A DNA stretch of 58,787 nt from G963674665 sp964609625 (lineage in GTDB: Bacteria; Desulfobacterota; Desulfovibrionia; Desulfovibrionales; Desulfovibrionaceae). The DNA lies in contig CAZSRS010000024.1 in assembly GCA_964609625.1 (NCBI GenBank), positions 1 to 58,787 on the forward strand. Direction: 5' to 3'. A program made the position numbers and the translations under genes. Each line of letters starts with the position of its first letter. Position 1 is the first letter of the stretch. The notes below the pieces were generated by a model that did no database searches, was not told the DNA's origin, and saw only the letters and a list, made by a program, of their open reading frames with translations. This document shows positions 27,401-36,293 of the stretch, piece after piece.

Positions 27401-28539
27401 AGGGCCGACTCCCTGCCCGCCGCGGGGACCTGAGCCGCGGCATAGACCCGGATGCGTTCGGCCGGCAGAAAAACCTCCAGCATGCCCTGCTCGCGGACGC
27501 GCAACCGCCGCACCTTCTCGGTGGGCAGCTCCGCCTCCAGCCGTGCCGCCTTGCCCGGCGTGAGCTGGAGCTCCAGTCCCAGGCGGTACACAGCACCCCT
27601 GTACTCCATGGAGCGCACCCGCGCGCGCAGGGCGTTCATGCCCTCGCGCCTGTCCGCGCCAATGAGCACATCCTCGGGGCGGATGGCTACCGTCAACAGG
27701 GTCCGGTCGTCGTCAGCAGCGGCCTCGAGATCGCCGTTGGTCAGTTCGAGATGCACCTCTCCGACCCGCAGGAGCCTCTCTCCGGCGGTGCGAGCGCCGT
27801 CGATGAAATTCATGGAACCGATGAACGAGGCCACGAAGGGCGAGGCGGGGCGCTCATAGATGTCCATGGGCGTACCATACTGCGCCACGCGCCCCTCGTG
27901 CATTACCAGGATGCGGTCGGCCATGGTCAGGGCTTCCTCCTGGTCGTGGGTGACCATGATGGTGGTCACGCCCAATCGCTTCTGAAGCTGGCGTATCTCG
28001 CTCCTGAGCAGCACGCGGACCTTGGCGTCCAGGGCCGAGAGGGGCTCGTCCAAAAGCAGCAGGTCCGGTGACAGGGCCATGGCTCGGGCCAGGGCCACAC
28101 GCTGCTGCTGCCCCCCGGAGAGTTGGGCCGGATACTTGTCGCCCATGCCGGCCAAGCCCACAAGTTCGAGGAGTTCGTCGGCGCGGCGGCGGATGCGTTC
28201 GCGGTCGCCCATGCCGCGCGTCAGCCCGTAGGCCACGTTGGCCGCTGCCGTGAGGTTGGGAAACAGGGCGTAGCTCTGGAACACGATGCCGATATTGCGT
28301 TTGGACACGGCCAGGCTGGAGACGTCGCGCCCCTGCATGAGCACGCGGCCACTGGTCTGGGTTTCGAGGCCGGCCACCACGCGCAGGACAGTGGTCTTAC
28401 CGCATCCGCTGGGTCCGAGGATGGTCACGAACTCGCCGGGCTCCGCCGAAAAGCTCACGTCCTCCAGGGCCGTGAAGGATCCGAAGCGTTTGGTGACATT
28501 CTGGACTTCGAGATAGGGATCGGCGTGGCGTGAGCGCAT
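27397..28539 (-). CDS. phnT: 2-aminoethylphosphonate ABC transporter ATPase
   Basis: 380 residues. N-terminal ABC domain (about 10-245) with Walker A GPSGCGKTT, Q-loop VFQSYALFP, signature LSGGQQQR, Walker B LLLLDEPLSALD and switch His MVTHDQEEA. The C-terminal TOBE-type region (about 270-370) is of the kind found in PotA/FbpC importers. Matches the PhnT2-type AEP ATPase by context. It is followed by the permease with an ATGA overlap and preceded by an intra-operon hairpin. Confidence 0.85.
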   Translation of the reverse strand: MRSRHADPYLEVQNVTKRFGSFTALEDVSFSAEPGEFVTILGPSGCGKTTVLRVVAGLETQTSGRVLMQGRDVSSLAVSKRNIGIVFQSYALFPNLTAAANVAYGLTRGMGDRERIRRRADELLELVGLAGMGDKYPAQLSGGQQQRVALARAMALSPDLLLLDEPLSALDAKVRVLLRSEIRQLQKRLGVTTIMVTHDQEEALTMADRILVMHEGRVAQYGTPMDIYERPASPFVASFIGSMNFIDGARTAGERLLRVGEVHLELTNGDLEAAADDDRTLLTVAIRPEDVLIGADRREGMNALRARVRSMEYRGAVYRLGLELQLTPGKAARLEAELPTEKVRRLRVREQGMLEVFLPAERIRVYAAAQVPAAGRESAL

Positions 28540-28561
28540 GGCGAGACCTCGTTATGATTGT

Positions 28562-28587
28562 GGGCGGAGGGCGACAGCCCCCCGCCC
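28562..28587 (-). terminator. hairpin between phnS and phnT
   Basis: GGGCGGAGGGC and GCCCCCCGCCC pair (one mismatch in 11) around a GACA loop in the 68-base gap after phnS. No T-tract. Such hairpins after binding-protein genes often stabilise or attenuate the transcript, which would leave PhnS in excess. Confidence 0.5.
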
Positions 28588-28607
28588 GTTGTGCCGCGCG
28601 GCTGTCG

Positions 28608-29621
28608 TTATTTAGGCTCGCTCTTGGAATCGTAACGCTTGCTCCACTCTTCCAGGATGCGGGTCCGGTTCTTGGCCGCCCAGTCAAAGTCATTCTTGAT
28701 CAGCTGGGCTTCGGGATCCTTGGGATAGCCCTCGGGAATAGCGATGCCGGTGTCGTAGGCGGTCACCGGGTAGATCTTGGCATAGGCGGCCATGACCTCG
28801 GGGCTGATGGCCCAGTCCAGGAAGACCTTGGCCTCGGCCTTGATGCTGGCCTTCTTGACCAGGGCGTTGGCTTCAACATCCCAGCCCGAGCCCTCTTTCG
28901 GGAAGATGGTCTCGACTGGCTCGCCCTTCTGCTTCTGCATGATGCCACGGTAGCCGAAGGAGATGCCGATGGGCAGTTCGCCGGCGCCGGCCATTTTGCA
29001 GGGCTTGGAGCCGGAGTGGGTGTAGCGGGCCATGTTCTCGTGCAGCTTGTCCAGGTACTCCCAGCCCTTATCCTCGCCCATGAGCTGCAGGATGGCCGAG
29101 ACCGTGAGGAAGCCGGTGCCCGAGGAGGCCGGGTTGGGCATGGTCAGATGGCCCTTGTACTCGGATTTGATCAGATCGGCGAAGGATTCGGGCACGGGCA
29201 GCTTGAGCATGTCCACTTCCATGGTGTTCACGCAGAAGCCGGTCATCCAGGCCTTGATGCCCACCCAGTGCGGGGGGTCGTTCTTGTCGCGCATCACGGG
29301 CCGCACGCGCTCCAGGCCCTTGGGCGCATAGGGCTCCAGGATACCGGCCTGGTCGGCCAGCATCAGGCTGGTGGCTGCGGTGCCCCAGACCACGTCGGCC
29401 TGGGGATTGTCCTTCTCGGCCAGGAACTTGGCAGTGATGATGCCGGTGGAGTCACGGACGATCTTCACCTCAATGTCGGGATGGGCCTTTTTGAACAACT
29501 CCAGGTAGCCGGGAATCTCGTCGTCCTCCAGGGCGGTGTAGACGAGTATTTCCCCGGACACGGCCGGAGCGGCGAAAGCCAGGCACAGGGCCAATACAAG
29601 CATGCGCAGCAGACTCTTCAT
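28608..29621 (-). CDS. phnS: 2-aminoethylphosphonate-binding periplasmic protein
   Basis: 337 residues from the ATG at 29621, preceded by GAGAGGAAAAG. A signal peptide (KSLLRMLVLALCLAFAAPAVSG) covers residues 2-23. The rest is a type 2 periplasmic binding protein of the iron/AEP family: EILVYTALEDDEIPGY, VVWGTAATSLML, PASSGTGFLTVSAIL and GIMQKQKGEPV. First gene of the AEP operon. The frame is open to 29762 but codes nothing convincing there. No clear promoter was identified in the 283-base gap to the PP2C gene at 29622-29904. Confidence 0.87.
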   Translation of the reverse strand: MKSLLRMLVLALCLAFAAPAVSGEILVYTALEDDEIPGYLELFKKAHPDIEVKIVRDSTGIITAKFLAEKDNPQADVVWGTAATSLMLADQAGILEPYAPKGLERVRPVMRDKNDPPHWVGIKAWMTGFCVNTMEVDMLKLPVPESFADLIKSEYKGHLTMPNPASSGTGFLTVSAILQLMGEDKGWEYLDKLHENMARYTHSGSKPCKMAGAGELPIGISFGYRGIMQKQKGEPVETIFPKEGSGWDVEANALVKKASIKAEAKVFLDWAISPEVMAAYAKIYPVTAYDTGIAIPEGYPKDPEAQLIKNDFDWAAKNRTRILEEWSKRYDSKSEPK

Positions 29622-30006
29622 GTCTTTTCCTCTCACGGGTTGGTGTTCTCGGAACGGCGCCAGACGACCACGGCCCACCGTGTCGCGGCTCCCTCCGCAT
29701 TTCTCGGTACTGTTCACTCTCATCGAGGCAGTGCCCCCAAGCCTTTCAACTACGCGAAACACGCCGCTTCACTTGTGACGATTCCGTGAAGATCCGAAGG
29801 AGATTTGTCATCTCTTTGCCCGACAGCCCATTTCCGCCGCGCTGGTTCTGCTCCGTCTCCTGCCTGCCACTGGCTGCCACCTGCCAGCGTCACGCGTTTG
29901 CCATATGCGTCAAACTGTATTATTGGATGCGGACATCGCATCGGCGCCGGCGGGAAACCCGACATCAGGCGCGCACGTCCTGCCTGATCTTGGAGTACCT
30001 GGACAT

Positions 30007-30774
30007 TTGACCACCTCACCCCTCTCCCTCCAGAACCTCGTCAGCATCTGCTCCGACCGGGCCTGTGGCCTCTCCCACGCGGGGCGGCGGCGCACGGACA
30101 ACGAGGACGCCCTATGCATCCGCCTCTTGCGGGAAGGGGCACTTCTGGCCGTGGCCGACGGACTGGGAGGCGAGGCCGGCGGCGAGGAAGCCTCTGCCGC
30201 GATGATCCAGGCCCTGCAAGACCGCGATCTGGAGTTCACCAGCTTGGAGCGCCAACTCCAGGCTCTGGAACGCGCCGTCCACGAGGTGAACCAGGAGCTG
30301 CTGGCAGCGGCGGAGCGCGACCCTGACAAAAAGGGCATGGGCTCCACCCTCACCGCCGTAATCGTTCGCCGGGAGCGCCTTGGCTGGGTGCATTTGGGCG
30401 ACAGCCGACTCTATCTGTTGCACGCGCGCGGCCTGGAGCAGGTCACCCGCGACGATCGATTCCTGCAGGGCTTCATCGATTCCGGAGAGATGACGCAAGA
30501 GCAGGCCGCCACCCACCCCCTGCGCAACTTCCTTGTCCAGTGCGTGGGGCACCACGGAATCACCGTGCATCGAGGCATTTGTCCGCTTCCCGAGGCTGGA
30601 AGACTGCTGCTGTGCACCGACGGCCTGCACGAAATGTGCGACTTCGATCAGATCCAGACCATCCTGCGCCATGCCAGCGACCCGGCCAACGCGGCACAGA
30701 CCCTGCTCGCGGCCGCGTTACGCGGGGGCGGTCTGGACAACGTCACGGTCATCGTCCAGGACACCGGGACCTGA
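30007..30774 (+). CDS. PP2C-family protein phosphatase
   Basis: About 255 residues from a TTG at 30007 with GGAG upstream; an ATG at 29905 in the same frame is the alternative, but the added stretch does not look like protein. PP2C metal-binding motifs are complete: GRRRTDNEDA, AVADGLGGEAGG, GMGSTLTAVI, HLGDSRLYLL, LLCTDGLHE and GGGLDNVTVIV. It removes phosphate from Ser/Thr. No partner kinase is encoded nearby. It is divergent from phnS. Confidence 0.85.
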   Translation: MTTSPLSLQNLVSICSDRACGLSHAGRRRTDNEDALCIRLLREGALLAVADGLGGEAGGEEASAAMIQALQDRDLEFTSLERQLQALERAVHEVNQELLAAAERDPDKKGMGSTLTAVIVRRERLGWVHLGDSRLYLLHARGLEQVTRDDRFLQGFIDSGEMTQEQAATHPLRNFLVQCVGHHGITVHRGICPLPEAGRLLLCTDGLHEMCDFDQIQTILRHASDPANAAQTLLAAALRGGGLDNVTVIVQDTGT

Positions 30775-30983
30775 ATCGGGGCCTGCGCTCCGCGACCACC
30801 GCCCCTGTCTGTCCAACAATTCCGCATGGTCATGAACAATGCGTGAGGAGGTCTTCCACCTTTCCACTGTCCGTGCCGTTCAAGAAGGCGGAACAGGCGC
30901 GGCTGCTCCCGAAAATAACGCGCAGCCCGCTGGGCTGCTCCCACCAACGGCTTGCAGCGTTCATCGCACTCCATGGTGCTTTT

Positions 30984-30995
30984 ATTCACGTGAAT
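30984..30995. promoter_or_regulatory. 12-base palindrome before the HTH-PAS gene
   Basis: ATTCACGTGAAT is a perfect palindrome about 100 bases before the HTH-PAS start. A TAGTATAC -10-like stretch follows at 31001-31008. The site could be an operator, possibly for autoregulation by the Xre-type domain; this is inference. The remaining 318-base gap (30775-31092) holds nothing else convincing. Confidence 0.4.
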
Positions 30996-31092
30996 CATGT
31001 AGTATACGTGGATGACTGTGGTTTATGCACGGTACCGCATGCCGACGGCGGTCCGTCACCAACAGCAGGAAAACGACTCCCGGGAGAGGCAA

Positions 31093-34038
31093 ATGCCCCT
31101 TGCGAAGGATTTCGGCAACCGTCTCAAGGAACTGCGTTCCTTGATGAACTTGACCCAGGCGCAACTGGCGGAGCGTTGCGACCTCAGCGTCCAGTATATC
31201 GGCCGAATCGAGCGTGGGTTTTCAACGCCGTCGTTCAGCGTCATGGAACGACTCTGCCATGTCCTGGACACGGAACCCGCCAACCTCTTTCTTTTTCCCC
31301 CCATCCACGAACCGCCCGCCGGAGAGGGAACACCGGGAGCGGCTCCCGAGGACCATGCAGGTGCCTTCGTGAGCTGCGCCGGCATCTGGCGGCGTGATCT
31401 CGAGACGGAAATCGACCACTGGTCCAACTCCTTCTGCCTGTTTCTCGGCTATCCCTCTCCCTGCAATACCGCTTCCACGCAACTGTTTCTCGAACACGTG
31501 CACGAGGAGGACAAAAAGCGGGTAACCGAGGCTTGTGAGGATATCCTGCACGGCACCACGGTTTCTGCTCTTGAGTTCAGGATTAAACGCACGGACGGCA
31601 TCGTGCGCGACGTCATCGCCCATGTGGACCGGTTCCCTCCCGCGCGGGGCAATGCCGCTTGCGTCCATGTCACCCTGATCGACATAACCGACTGGCGACG
31701 TTTGCATCTGGAGCTGCAGCACAGCCGGCACCTGCTTGAAGAGCAGGTGGCAGCCCTTACCCACAGCTTGAAAAATGCCGTGCAAGAACTCGAACAGGAG
31801 CATGGTAGACGGGTTACGTCGGAGCGTCGGTTGAAGATGATCCTGATGGTAACGGAAGACTCCGGAGACGCACTGGCCTTTGTGGACGCATCCTATGTCT
31901 ATGCCGTGGTGAACCGGCGGTACGAAGAACTTTCCGGCCTGCCCCGGCAGGAGATCGTCGGCAAGCGGATCCCGGATCTCATGGGCGAGGAAGCCTTCGC
32001 GGCACGGATCAAGCCACACTTCGACAAGGCCCTGGCCGGGGAGCGGGTCCATTACCAGGATACCTTTGTCTCGCCTTCCCTGGGCCCCCGATACATGGAC
32101 GTAACCTACACCCCCTACATCGAGCGCGGGAACGTTACGGGTATCGTGGTCACTTCCCATGACTTCACGGAATATCAGCTTGCCCGCCAGGCTCTGCAGG
32201 AGCGGGAGGAACGCTTCCGACTCATGGTCGAGAACATGCCCCTGCTCATCCACGCCCACGACGAACAGGGCCGTTACATCTACTGGAACAAGGAATCGGA
32301 GCGGGTCTCGGGATACAGCGCCGAGGAGATCTTGACCCATCCCGATCCCTTCCGACTGCTCTACCCGGATGACTCCTATCGCCAGGAAGTGTTCCTTCCC
32401 GCACACAAACTGGGACAGGTCTTTCGAAACCTCGTGCTCCGCCTCACCGCCAAGGACGGCTCGTCGCGCACCATCGCCTGGAGCAACATTTCCCCATTGT
32501 GCCCCGTCCCTGGCTGGCCCTACTGGGAGATCGGCATCGACGTCACCGAACAGATGCGCGCGGAAGAGGCCCTGTTGGCGAGCACGGAACTGTTCACCAA
32601 GGCCTTTGACAACGACCACATGGCCGTGGCCATCATCCGATGCGCAAACAGCGCCTACCTCGACGCCAACTCGGGCTTCCTCAAGATGACCGGCTACAGC
32701 AAAGAGGAAGTCGTGGGCAGAACGTCCCTGGAGTTGGGGCTCGTCACCGAGGAGCAGCGCCGGGCCATGCTTTCGGAAATCGACTCCCTGGGGGGGGTGA
32801 GGCATCAGGAACACACCTTCCAGGCCAAGACCGGGCAGTTCCGAACCGTCCTCCTCTCCGTCAGCCCCATAACCTCAATGGGGGAGGATTGTTTGATCAT
32901 CACCATGGTGGACATCACCGGCCGTAAACTGGCCGACGAGGCTCTGAAACGCAGCGAGGCCTACCTGCGCACCGTCCTGGAATCCACCGAAGACCTGATT
33001 TGCACCAGGGATTCGCAAAACCGCCTGGTGCGTTGCAACCAGGCCTTTGCCGACTTCCTTCCCAGGATACTGCATGTGGAGGCCGAGCCGGGCTTGCGGA
33101 CCCTTGACTTCCTGCCCAATGAAATCCGCAAGCACTGGGAGATGATCCTGAAGCGCATCTTTGCCGGAGAGCAACACCGCGAGTTGTTCTCCGTGGAAAT
33201 GGACGGCAAGACCCGCTGGTACGACCTCTCCCTGCATCCCATTGTCCTGGACGGCTCCATCGTGGGCACGGCCGAATTCACCAGGGATGTCACCCTGCTC
33301 AAGGAAGTCGAGGAGTCCTTCGCCCGCAAGGCCGAGCTGCTACAGAAGGCGGAGGTCCTGGCGGACATGGGTGCCTGGGAGTTGGACCTGACCGCCGATG
33401 TGGGCACGTTCTCCGAAAACTGGCGACGCGTGTACGGAGTCACCAAGGAACACCTGACCAGAGAGGATTTGAATCGCGTGACCCTTCCCGAAGACCTGCC
33501 GCGCATCGAGGAGGCCTTCCGCCTGTCCATGGAGACCGGCATTCCCGTCAATGTCCGGCATCGCATCCTGCGTGGCGATACCGGCGAGATGCGTCATGTT
33601 CAACTATACGGCGAGATCGAGTTCTGTCCCAGAACCGGCGCCCCCCTGCGTATGGTGGGCGCCACACAGGACATTACCCGGCGCGTCCTTGAAGAAGGGC
33701 GGCTGCTCGCGGCCTATGTGGCCCTGGACAATTCCCGCAACGGCATCCTCTTCACCGACTTCGACGGTGTCATCTCCTACTCCAACCCCAGTTTCCACCG
33801 GCTGTTCCATTGCACCCTCTCCGAAGAGGTCACGGGCCGAATTCTCTGGGATTTCCTCACCCTGTCCGACACCGAGCTTGTGCTGCACGATCTGCTCGAA
33901 CAGGGGCAGTACTCCTGCGAAACCTGCATCCCCGAGCCCGACGGCGGCTATCGCGACCTGCGCCTGGAGGCACAGCTCGTATGCACACCCGATGGCGAGC
34001 CCCTGTGCCTGATGTGGACGTTCCTGGTTTCGGGCTGA
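31093..34038 (+). CDS. Xre-type HTH protein with about seven PAS domains
   Basis: 981 residues from the ATG at 31093 (GGGAGAGG precedes it). Residues 8-62 are an Xre/Cro helix-turn-helix (LTQAQLAERCDLSVQYIGRI). Then come about seven PAS-like units, roughly 92-205, 245-360, 370-495, 497-610, 617-740, 742-862 and 870-981, several with PAC-type ends such as IDITDW, IDVTEQ, VDITGR and TQDITRR; a coiled coil lies at 205-245. No kinase, GGDEF, EAL, HD-GYP or AAA+ domain follows. It is therefore a DNA-binding or scaffold protein with many sensors. The strand matches nifA, 312 bases downstream; a link to nitrogen control is not shown. Confidence 0.8.
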   Translation: MPLAKDFGNRLKELRSLMNLTQAQLAERCDLSVQYIGRIERGFSTPSFSVMERLCHVLDTEPANLFLFPPIHEPPAGEGTPGAAPEDHAGAFVSCAGIWRRDLETEIDHWSNSFCLFLGYPSPCNTASTQLFLEHVHEEDKKRVTEACEDILHGTTVSALEFRIKRTDGIVRDVIAHVDRFPPARGNAACVHVTLIDITDWRRLHLELQHSRHLLEEQVAALTHSLKNAVQELEQEHGRRVTSERRLKMILMVTEDSGDALAFVDASYVYAVVNRRYEELSGLPRQEIVGKRIPDLMGEEAFAARIKPHFDKALAGERVHYQDTFVSPSLGPRYMDVTYTPYIERGNVTGIVVTSHDFTEYQLARQALQEREERFRLMVENMPLLIHAHDEQGRYIYWNKESERVSGYSAEEILTHPDPFRLLYPDDSYRQEVFLPAHKLGQVFRNLVLRLTAKDGSSRTIAWSNISPLCPVPGWPYWEIGIDVTEQMRAEEALLASTELFTKAFDNDHMAVAIIRCANSAYLDANSGFLKMTGYSKEEVVGRTSLELGLVTEEQRRAMLSEIDSLGGVRHQEHTFQAKTGQFRTVLLSVSPITSMGEDCLIITMVDITGRKLADEALKRSEAYLRTVLESTEDLICTRDSQNRLVRCNQAFADFLPRILHVEAEPGLRTLDFLPNEIRKHWEMILKRIFAGEQHRELFSVEMDGKTRWYDLSLHPIVLDGSIVGTAEFTRDVTLLKEVEESFARKAELLQKAEVLADMGAWELDLTADVGTFSENWRRVYGVTKEHLTREDLNRVTLPEDLPRIEEAFRLSMETGIPVNVRHRILRGDTGEMRHVQLYGEIEFCPRTGAPLRMVGATQDITRRVLEEGRLLAAYVALDNSRNGILFTDFDGVISYSNPSFHRLFHCTLSEEVTGRILWDFLTLSDTELVLHDLLEQGQYSCETCIPEPDGGYRDLRLEAQLVCTPDGEPLCLMWTFLVSG

Positions 34039-34323
34039 GACTCCTTTTTTTATACAGAACCAGAAGAATCGTTGCTCACTGGGCTACAAATATGTAAATC
34101 AATCGAGTAACCCCCTGTGTATCCCACCGCGCCCCGCGACGCCCAAGGGCCTTGAGCTGCCACTACATCATTAACAATCTTAAGCTATTACAGCTCATAA
34201 TGCTTTTCCCTCCTCGAAGGATACCACCAACCCACTGTATTGGTTTTTCATTTTTGCAAACAATGCTCGGAACCCATTCGACAATATGAGCATCGCGCCA
34301 TATATTACAATATGTTATCGTGA
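34039..34323. other. AT-rich gap upstream of nifA
   Basis: This gap is clearly more AT-rich than its surroundings. It begins with a weak stem followed by seven T at the end of the HTH-PAS gene (possible terminator) and carries two copies of ACAATATG at 34281 and 34307. No TGT-N10-ACA NifA site is seen. No coding sequence. Confidence 0.5.
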
Positions 34324-34339
34324 TGGCACTGTTTGTGCT
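34324..34339 (+). promoter_or_regulatory. sigma-54-like promoter overlapping the nifA start
   Basis: TGGCACTGTTTGTGCT has the GG and GC dinucleotides at the correct separation and a perfect -24 half (TGGCAC). The predicted start of transcription is near 34350, one base before the nifA ATG at 34351. If it is used, the nifA transcript has no leader. A chance match cannot be excluded. Confidence 0.5.
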
Positions 34340-34350
34340 TACGCTCCTGG

Positions 34351-35916
34351 ATGACCCACAGCCAGTACCGTCCCCGCTTTGAAACGCTCCTCGCCATCTG
34401 CGAGGTCATCGATCAGGCTCTGGACCTGGAAAGCACCCTGAGCGAGGTATTGCGCATCCTCTCCGAGACCTTGCAGATGCAACGCGCCACCATCACCCTC
34501 ATGGACAAGGCCACGGGTCTGCTGAGCATCGCGGCCTCGCACGGGCTCTCGGTGGAAGAAAAGCAGCGTGGCATCTACCGCCTGGGTGAGGGCGTGACGG
34601 GACTGATCTTCAAGACCGCGGAGCCTTACTACGTGCCCGACATCTCCCGCGAGCCCCTGTTTCTGGACCGCACCGGCGCCCGTCGACTGGAGAGGGGGCG
34701 CATTTCTTTCGTGGGTGTCCCGGTCATCCTCCACGGCAAACCCATCGGCGTGCTCAACGTGGACCGCCTCTTTGGCGACGACGTCTCGGTGGAGCATGAC
34801 GTGGATTTCCTCTCCGTTGTGGCCACACTGGTGGCCCAGTTCATCAGTCTCAACGAGAAGATCCGCTCCCGCGAGGAGGCCCTACGCCGCGAAAACGTCT
34901 CCCTGAAGTACACCATCTCCAAGAAGTCCAAGGGATTGTACATCGTGGGCGACAGCCAAGCCATGCAGGAAGTGGAACGCCAGATCGCCCGCGTGGCTCC
35001 AACCAGGGCCACGGTGCTGCTCCTGGGCGAGTCCGGCGTGGGCAAGACCCTTATCGCCAGGATCATCCACCAGCTCTCGGACCGCGCCCAACACCCTTTC
35101 GTCAAGGTCAACTGCGCGGCCATACCGGACAACCTCCTGGAGAGCGAGCTCTTCGGACACGAAAAGGGCGCCTTTACCGGGGCCACGGGACCCAGGGCCG
35201 GACGTTTCGAGGATGCCCACAGGGGCACCATCTTCCTGGACGAAATCGGCGAACTACCCCTGGGCGTGCAGTCCAAGCTCCTGCGCGTGCTTCAGGAGCG
35301 CGAATTCGAACGCCTGGGTTCCAACACCACCCGCACGACCGACGTGCGCATCCTCGCGGCCACGAATCGCGACCTTTCCTCCCTGGCCGAAGGCGGCGGC
35401 TTCAGGAGCGATCTCTTCTACAGGCTCTCGGTGTTTCCCATCATGGTCCCTCCCCTCAGGGAGCGCCGCGAGGACCTGCCCCGCCTGCTGCACCATTTCC
35501 TGGAAAAGGTGGCCAGGGAGTACGGCCGCCGGCTGACCCTCACGCCCGAGGCTTTCGATATGCTCAAGAATCACTCCTGGCCCGGCAATGTACGGGAGAT
35601 GGAAAACCTCATGGAACGCATGGCCATTCTGGCCGACAACGACCGCATCGACACGCCCCTGCTCAAGGGGGTGCTGGTCACGGCGCCCGTGGCTGAAAAG
35701 ACTGCTGGCGTCACTGGTCACACGCACCAGTCCCTGGAAGAGACCGAGCGCCGGGAAATCCTGGCTGCCCTGCGCGATAACGCCTGGGTCCAGTACAAGG
35801 CCGCTGTCAGCCTGGGCCTCACGCCTCGCCAGATGGGTTACAGAATCCGTAAGTTCGGAATGGATGAACTGGTGGCCACGGAACGCGCCCGCAGCAGAAG
35901 GCTTTCAGATAGTTGA
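34351..35916 (+). CDS. nifA: NifA, sigma-54 activator of nif genes
   Basis: 521 residues. GAF domain at about 14-165, AAA+ domain at about 200-435 with Walker A GESGVGKT, the sigma-54 loop GAFTGA, and Walker B IFLDEIGE; C-terminal Fis-type HTH (VSLGLTPRQMGYRIRKFGM). The linker between AAA+ and HTH has no cysteines, so it lacks the Cys motif of oxygen-sensitive NifA proteins. No NifL gene is nearby. The frame opens at TTG 34333, but that codon lies inside a -24/-12 element, so the ATG at 34351 is preferred; no ribosome binding site is visible. Located beside the nif operon on the opposite strand. Confidence 0.88.
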   Translation: MTHSQYRPRFETLLAICEVIDQALDLESTLSEVLRILSETLQMQRATITLMDKATGLLSIAASHGLSVEEKQRGIYRLGEGVTGLIFKTAEPYYVPDISREPLFLDRTGARRLERGRISFVGVPVILHGKPIGVLNVDRLFGDDVSVEHDVDFLSVVATLVAQFISLNEKIRSREEALRRENVSLKYTISKKSKGLYIVGDSQAMQEVERQIARVAPTRATVLLLGESGVGKTLIARIIHQLSDRAQHPFVKVNCAAIPDNLLESELFGHEKGAFTGATGPRAGRFEDAHRGTIFLDEIGELPLGVQSKLLRVLQEREFERLGSNTTRTTDVRILAATNRDLSSLAEGGGFRSDLFYRLSVFPIMVPPLRERREDLPRLLHHFLEKVAREYGRRLTLTPEAFDMLKNHSWPGNVREMENLMERMAILADNDRIDTPLLKGVLVTAPVAEKTAGVTGHTHQSLEETERREILAALRDNAWVQYKAAVSLGLTPRQMGYRIRKFGMDELVATERARSRRLSDS

Positions 35917-35950
35917 GTGGCCTTGCCGGTGATGCCCGCGTAATGGCGGT

Positions 35951-36021
35951 GTTTTCATGGGGCGTTGCCGACATGGGACGTTTCCGGCGGCATGGGACGC
36001 GGGTTTTCATGGGGCGTTGCC
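35951..36021 (+). repeat. short direct repeats downstream of nifA
   Basis: The 19-base sequence GTTTTCATGGGGCGTTGCC occurs at 35951-35969 and 36003-36021. Between them CATGGGACG is also repeated (35972 and 35991). The 377-base gap between nifA and nifB (35917-36293) has no convincing gene; it consists of these repeats and three hairpins. Confidence 0.7.
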
Positions 36022-36026
36022 CCATG
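36008..36026. terminator. hairpin in the nifA-nifB gap
   Basis: CATGGGGC / GCCCCATG, a perfect 8-bp stem with a GTT loop, about 90 bases after the nifA stop. No clear T-tract. Possible terminator of nifA. Confidence 0.4.
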
Positions 36027-36143
36027 CTCTATTTCGCCTGCCCCTTCAGGGCTGGTTATGGGGCAAGGCCATCAGACACGTCGATTCCCGTGAACGAAGC
36101 CCGGTGCCATGGAATCATGCAACACACCCCGAGAGAGGCGTAG

Positions 36144-36163
36144 GGGCGCTTCGCGAAGCGCCC
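36144..36163. repeat. 20-base perfect palindrome
   Basis: GGGCGCTTCGCGAAGCGCCC is fully self-complementary, in the gap between the converging nifA and nifB genes. It could be a hairpin in either transcript. Confidence 0.5.
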
Positions 36164-36235
36164 AGCCGTTTCAGAACCATGCATCGGATAGTCGAGAACG
36201 CCTCCAAAGCCTCGAAGAGGCGGCGCCGATTACAG

Positions 36236-36254
36236 CCCGGCCCATCGGGCCGGG
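36236..36254 (-). terminator. hairpin after nifB
   Basis: CCCGGCCC / GGGCCGGG with a three-base loop, 40 bases past the nifB stop. The sequence after it on the minus strand has no T-run. Likely end-of-operon structure. Confidence 0.5.
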
Positions 36255-36293
36255 TGTATCGGGCCGGTTCCACACTGGGCCGGGAAAACGCGC

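Noticed and set aside
30648..30998. Minus-strand frame of 116 codons next to the PP2C gene
   Set aside because: Its second half lies antisense to the PP2C coding region, it has no ribosome binding site and no recognised domain. The first half looks slightly protein-like but is not enough to call.
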